A DNA stretch of 17,296 nt from DATIXD01 sp035518875 (GTDB taxonomy: Bacteria; Pseudomonadota; Gammaproteobacteria; Methylococcales; Methylococcaceae): NCBI GenBank assembly GCA_035518875.1, contig DATIXD010000372.1, positions 1 to 17,296 of the forward strand. The letters are read 5' to 3'. A program made the translations under genes and the position numbers. Below are positions 14,648 through 17,296 of this stretch, piece after piece (positions within the stretch are counted from its first letter, which is position 1; every line of letters begins with the position of its first letter). The notes below the pieces were generated by a model. It was not told where the DNA came from and ran no database searches. It saw only the letters and a program-made list of their open reading frames with translations.

Positions 14648-15771
14648 GGGACAACCCTCGGGGTCAATGAGATCAGTCCGTCGCGCGAGAGCGTAAAGTT
14701 CTGCTTGTATTCGCCCCGTTTGATGCTGTGCGTAACGCTGTTAACATAGTACATCCCATCGTAGGCAAGACCCGCGCCCCTCACACCGACGAGCATCCTC
14801 GCCCGCAAGATCTGTCCGTAGCGCAGCACATCGAGCGAACCGTTGGCGCTTATCGCCTCCGCATTGTTCATCAAAAAGCCCAATATGCCGCGCGCCGCTT
14901 CGTCGGGCCGTTGCTGGGCCACGTCACTGGCGAATTCCACCTTGGCGGGCGGAGTCGGCCGAGCGCCCAAGGGGGGCTTGAAGGCATTGATATTGGGGAG
15001 AGGAATCGGGATCGGGATCTTCTTCGTGAACGGATCGAGCACGATATAGATGCGTACCTTCTTCGCCAGGCCGTCGAGCGAAAAGCTCATCGATTCAACG
15101 TTGCTGTTCGCGTCCATGTTGATAGACAGCGCGGCCTGAGGAATCGGCAGACTCACGTCGGGCCCGAAGTAGGCGATGCTCGTGCCGGGCGCGGGGCCCG
15201 GATCGACGACAAAGATATAGCCACAGCGCTGCGCCAGGCCCCGAATGTATTCGCGATCGGTAGACATCGTTTGCGACTCGATGCGCTCCGTCGGGATGTC
15301 GACGACGGTCAGGATCGGCGGGATGACCAGAGGGATAACGCCGAAGGCCGCATACGGCGCAAGCGCCAGCATGACTTTGCCGACATCGGGGATGGCCGGA
15401 TAGGGCCGCACGATCTGGATCACGTCCATCAGCACGCTGAGGTCCTCCCCCGTGACGGTGATCTTCGATTGACCCGGTTCGCTGCTGGGTGCGACCTCCT
15501 GCCGTGTGACGATGCCGTCCATGAGCACGTTGGGAAAGCCGTTCAACGTGACGATGATGATCACGCGCGTGACGATCGGATCGAGATATCCGACCGGCAG
15601 CATCGTCGTCAGCAGCGGCGAGTTTTTGCCGGCGGCAAAGGTCAGCTGAAAGCCGCTGCGCTCTTTGTCGTGATTTACCTGCACGCTGTCAAGCGCGTCC
15701 ACGACGAATTGTGGCGCGGGAACCGGCACCGCCGGGCCTATCAGCAGCGTGAGATGGATTCCTTTAAGCAT
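14644..15771 (-). CDS. Central hub protein, gp27/gpD-like
   Basis: A 375-aa hub protein related to phage late control gene D protein and the N-terminal half of VgrG/Afp8. Landmarks are the N-terminal tube-like barrel (residues ~1-115: FQLTFAAGKN, MDGIVTRQEVAPSSEPGQSK, ITVTGEDLSVLMD), the motif YIRGLAQRCGYIFVVDPGP at about 175-193, and a C-terminal second barrel ending GMYYVNSVTHSIKRGEYKQN. Between them residues 246-276 are strikingly Pro-rich (IPIPIPLPN, ARPTPP). It would form a trimer that adapts the six-fold tube to the three-fold spike. The start overlaps the LysM gene by 8 bp. Length is usual for a free-standing hub. Confidence 0.9.
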   Translation of the reverse strand: MLKGIHLTLLIGPAVPVPAPQFVVDALDSVQVNHDKERSGFQLTFAAGKNSPLLTTMLPVGYLDPIVTRVIIIVTLNGFPNVLMDGIVTRQEVAPSSEPGQSKITVTGEDLSVLMDVIQIVRPYPAIPDVGKVMLALAPYAAFGVIPLVIPPILTVVDIPTERIESQTMSTDREYIRGLAQRCGYIFVVDPGPAPGTSIAYFGPDVSLPIPQAALSINMDANSNVESMSFSLDGLAKKVRIYIVLDPFTKKIPIPIPLPNINAFKPPLGARPTPPAKVEFASDVAQQRPDEAARGILGFLMNNAEAISANGSLDVLRYGQILRARMLVGVRGAGLAYDGMYYVNSVTHSIKRGEYKQNFTLSRDGLISLTPRVVP

Positions 15772-16135
15772 TCGGCGTCCCCGGTATCCCTTCCGGCAAG
15801 GTGATCCTCAAACGGCGGCCGATCGTCTCGGTCAATTCATCGGGCCGCATCGCGGCGTTCGCGTCGCAGATGCGCCAGAACTGCTCCGGGTCTCCCAGAT
15901 ACCTTGCCGTGATGTTGTCCAGACGATCTCCTTGGGCGACGACATGCTCCTGCAGCAACGCGAAGCGATCCGGCTGGGGCAGAAATCGCCGTCGAACGTA
16001 GATGATGCTCGCGCCGTCGGGCGTTTCCAGCGTTGCTGTATCCAGGCCGTAATAGCGGCTGGTCGGCGGAAAGTGATTGACCTTCAGCCCGTCGCGCTGC
16101 AAAAGGGCCTGCAGGGCCTGATTGGGATCGATCAT
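15764..16135 (-). CDS. LysM-domain baseplate hub protein (gp53/Afp7 C-terminal type)
   Basis: A 123-aa protein with a C-terminal LysM-like domain at about residues 65-116 (VVAQGDRLDNITARYLGDPE, then FWRICDANAAMRP and IGRRLRITLP). Such LysM proteins occur in nearly all contractile tails (T4 gp53, P2 gpX) between tube and hub. They help fix the wedges to the central hub and probably do not bind cell-wall sugar in that setting. The first ~60 residues include SRYYGLDTATLETPDG, seen in CIS relatives. The ATG overlaps the stop of the tube-initiator gene by 4 bp. Confidence 0.9.
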   Translation of the reverse strand: MIDPNQALQALLQRDGLKVNHFPPTSRYYGLDTATLETPDGASIIYVRRRFLPQPDRFALLQEHVVAQGDRLDNITARYLGDPEQFWRICDANAAMRPDELTETIGRRLRITLPEGIPGTPNA

Positions 16136-16785
16136 GGAATGCCTCCAATGCCCAGCGTACCGAACACGGAGTTCGGGCTTTGCGTGGCCAGCTGTTCCTT
16201 GCCGCGCAGATAGGTCATGAACAGGTTGCCCCCTTTGTGATCGAAAGTCAGATCGTCCACGCTCAGCACCCGCATCCCCAGGCTCACCTTGGCGCGGATC
16301 GGATTCAGATTCACGTCGAAGGCCTCCTCGGTGATGCTGAATTCTGTCAGTCGCACCGGCAAGATCCGGTTCCTGCTCCAGATGAACAGGGAGAGCGGCG
16401 CTTCCATCGCTACGATCTCCAGCGTGCCGGCCTGGGCCAGCAGATTATTTGACGACAGTTGATCGCTGGTCGGATAGACGATCAATTCGAGGGCAGCCAA
16501 CTGCGGATGCAGGCCGACCTGGGTCGCCTGTCCGTCGGCCAGTTCCAGCTGGTCTGTCGCGTCGATCTCGGCATCGACCTTGAGCGTTTCGACGGGCGGG
16601 CCTTTCAGGCGCAGCGCTTCAGACCTGTCACCCGTCTCGCCGCCGACCCCCTTGATCTGAAAGGTGCGGTTGAGGGTGTCGGGGTTGTATTGCAGCGCGA
16701 TAATGCGTTTGACCGCCGCAGTCTGTGGATCGATCAGCACTATGCCGCCTTTGAGAAGTTTAGGTGAACCCGGGAATGTGGTCAT
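16132..16785 (-). CDS. CIS tube-initiator / hub adaptor protein (Afp7 N-terminal type)
   Basis: A 217-aa protein of the CIS tube family. The N-terminus MTTFPGSPKLLKGGIVLIDP, then ALQYNPDTLNRTFQ, is characteristic, followed by VETLKVDAEIDATDQLELAD, LIVYP, and the ILPVRLTEFSITEEAFD plus NPIRAKVSLGMRVL segment typical of tube-like barrels. It probably forms the first ring on the hub from which the inner tube polymerises. In AFP/PVC this part and the LysM part are one protein (Afp7/Pvc7); here they are two overlapping genes. The ribosome binding site is modest (AAAGGA about 12 nt upstream), and a small hairpin precedes the gene. Confidence 0.9.
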   Translation of the reverse strand: MTTFPGSPKLLKGGIVLIDPQTAAVKRIIALQYNPDTLNRTFQIKGVGGETGDRSEALRLKGPPVETLKVDAEIDATDQLELADGQATQVGLHPQLAALELIVYPTSDQLSSNNLLAQAGTLEIVAMEAPLSLFIWSRNRILPVRLTEFSITEEAFDVNLNPIRAKVSLGMRVLSVDDLTFDHKGGNLFMTYLRGKEQLATQSPNSVFGTLGIGGIP

Positions 16786-16822
16786 GGCTCGTTTAGATCC
16801 TTTATTCGTTCATCTTCCGCCG

Positions 16823-16841
16823 CAGGCGCTGCTCCCGCCTG
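16823..16841 (-). promoter_or_regulatory. Small intercistronic hairpin upstream of the tube-initiator gene
   Basis: CAGGCG (16841-16836) pairs perfectly with CGCCTG (16828-16823) around a 7-nt loop GGAGCAG on the transcript. It sits 2 nt after the stop codon of the preceding gene and about 37 nt before the next start. No T-run follows. Possibly an mRNA processing or pausing element; may be chance in GC-rich DNA. Confidence 0.3.
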
Positions 16842-16843
16842 TC

Positions 16844-17296
16844 TCAGGGTGGCGAGAGATCGGAGTCGGCAACAATGCCCTCGTCGAGAGAGACGATCTC
16901 GCGGATGTAGTAGTGGGCAGCATTTCTTGCATCATGGACATGGCTGAATAGAAGATAAGGAGGCGAAACCACCTGCGTGACTTCGTTCCTGCAGAGGCCC
17001 CCCTGTAACTCCTCTTCCAGGAATCCGTGGTATTCAGTGGCAGGCCTGCCGAGACGGGTGACCCGCCCGCGCGGTTCCAGCTGTTCGTCTAACCCGCCGA
17101 CGATGATCTGCCCGGCAGCGGGTGCCAGAGTTTCCGCTTCAATGGGCCACGGGTCCAGACCCCTGCGGTAGACCAGTCCTTTACCTGTCGCCAGGTCTCC
17201 GTAAAGATCGGTTACGCCCGTGCTCGAATCATATGATTGTGACCAGACGTCCATGATATCTTCCATAGTTGCAGGGGCCTCCCCCAAGCCACGGGA
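16844..17296 (-). CDS. Unrecognised protein, frame open to window edge
   Basis: A reading frame that ends at 16844 and stays open to the right edge, so its true start is uncertain. The first plausible start inside the window is ATG 17266 (MEDIMDVWSQSYDSSTG), with GGGGGAGG about 11 nt upstream, giving 140 aa; TTG 17287 would give 147 aa. Features seen: acidic, hydrophilic, no signal peptide or membrane segment, segments VYRRGLDPWPIEAETL, QIIVGGLDEQLEPRGR and HYYIREIVSLDEG. I cannot place it in a family. Its position directly before the tube-initiator gene, in the same direction with 58 bp between, puts it in the CIS operon. It could be a linker, chaperone or other lineage-specific component, or the C-terminal part of a larger protein. 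Confidence 0.65.
   Translation of the reverse strand, partial: SRGLGEAPATMEDIMDVWSQSYDSSTGVTDLYGDLATGKGLVYRRGLDPWPIEAETLAPAAGQIIVGGLDEQLEPRGRVTRLGRPATEYHGFLEEELQGGLCRNEVTQVVSPPYLLFSHVHDARNAAHYYIREIVSLDEGIVADSDLSPP

Noticed and set aside
14728..15804. 358-codon open frame on the plus strand
   Set aside because: Antisense to the hub gene; Arg/His/Asp-rich shadow composition and no recognisable domain.
1..17296. CRISPR arrays, tRNA/rRNA genes, insertion sequences, attachment sites
   Set aside because: No regularly spaced repeats, cloverleaf-like or rRNA-like sequence, transposase or integrase was seen on reading both strands.
2378..17296. Type VI secretion system
   Set aside because: gp25 and VgrG-like parts are shared with T6SS, but the LysM, J-like, I-like, CIS tube and DUF6519 proteins, and the lack of TssJLM-type genes, fit a phage-like CIS.
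2378..17296. Ordinary Myoviridae prophage
   Set aside because: No capsid, portal, terminase, lysis or integrase gene is in the window, and CIS tube and DUF6519 proteins are typical of eCIS; genes beyond the right edge could still alter this view.

Overview
This window is dominated by one long minus-strand operon (reading from about 17296 down to 2378) that encodes the baseplate, hub and spike of a phage-tail-like contractile injection system (CIS/eCIS). It also includes the edge of an ABC transporter gene and a cobalamin-type radical SAM gene at the left. The sequence is GC-rich and has strong Shine-Dalgarno sites (GGAGG type). Dense 4-bp ATGA gene overlaps and a B12-binding radical SAM enzyme next to a CIS suggest a Gram-negative, possibly anaerobic, environmental bacterium. 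A deltaproteobacterium of the Geobacter/Desulfuromonas kind is a plausible guess, but this is inference only.

Layout from left to right. 1-474 (-): 5' part of an ABC transporter ATPase, cut by the window edge, with a recognisable promoter. 475-741: divergent intergenic region. 742-852 (+): possible 36-codon leader ORF whose stop overlaps the start of the next gene. 849-2204 (+): B12-binding/radical SAM protein. 2205-2377: convergent intergenic region with a hairpin. 2378-17296 (-): the CIS operon.

The CIS operon in transcription order holds: an unrecognised protein open to the window edge; a CIS tube-initiator/hub-adaptor protein (Afp7 N-terminal type); a LysM protein; a gp27/gpD-like hub; a gp5/gpV-like OB-fold spike; a PAAR-like tip; a possible 45-residue small protein; a gp25-like wedge protein; two paralogous gp6/J-like wedge proteins (939 and 1139 aa); a gpI/gp7-like wedge protein carrying a predicted beta-helix; a DUF6519-type protein; and a multi-pass membrane protein that closes the operon. 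Sheath, inner tube, cap, AAA+ ATPase and tail fibre are not visible. They would have to lie beyond the right edge or elsewhere.

How the genes would work together (known from T4, AFP/PVC and related CIS, applied here by inference): the tube-initiator and LysM proteins join the inner tube to the hub. The hub and OB-fold protein plus the PAAR tip make the puncturing spike. gp25, the two J-like proteins and the I-like protein make the wedges that trigger sheath contraction. The membrane protein is a candidate anchor or membrane-attachment factor, which would suit a cell-associated rather than released injection system. Less explained items are the 45-aa ORF in the only large gap of the operon, the unknown first protein, a 14-bp stem-loop that begins at the stop codon of the first J-like gene, and the 36-aa leader ORF before the radical SAM gene.
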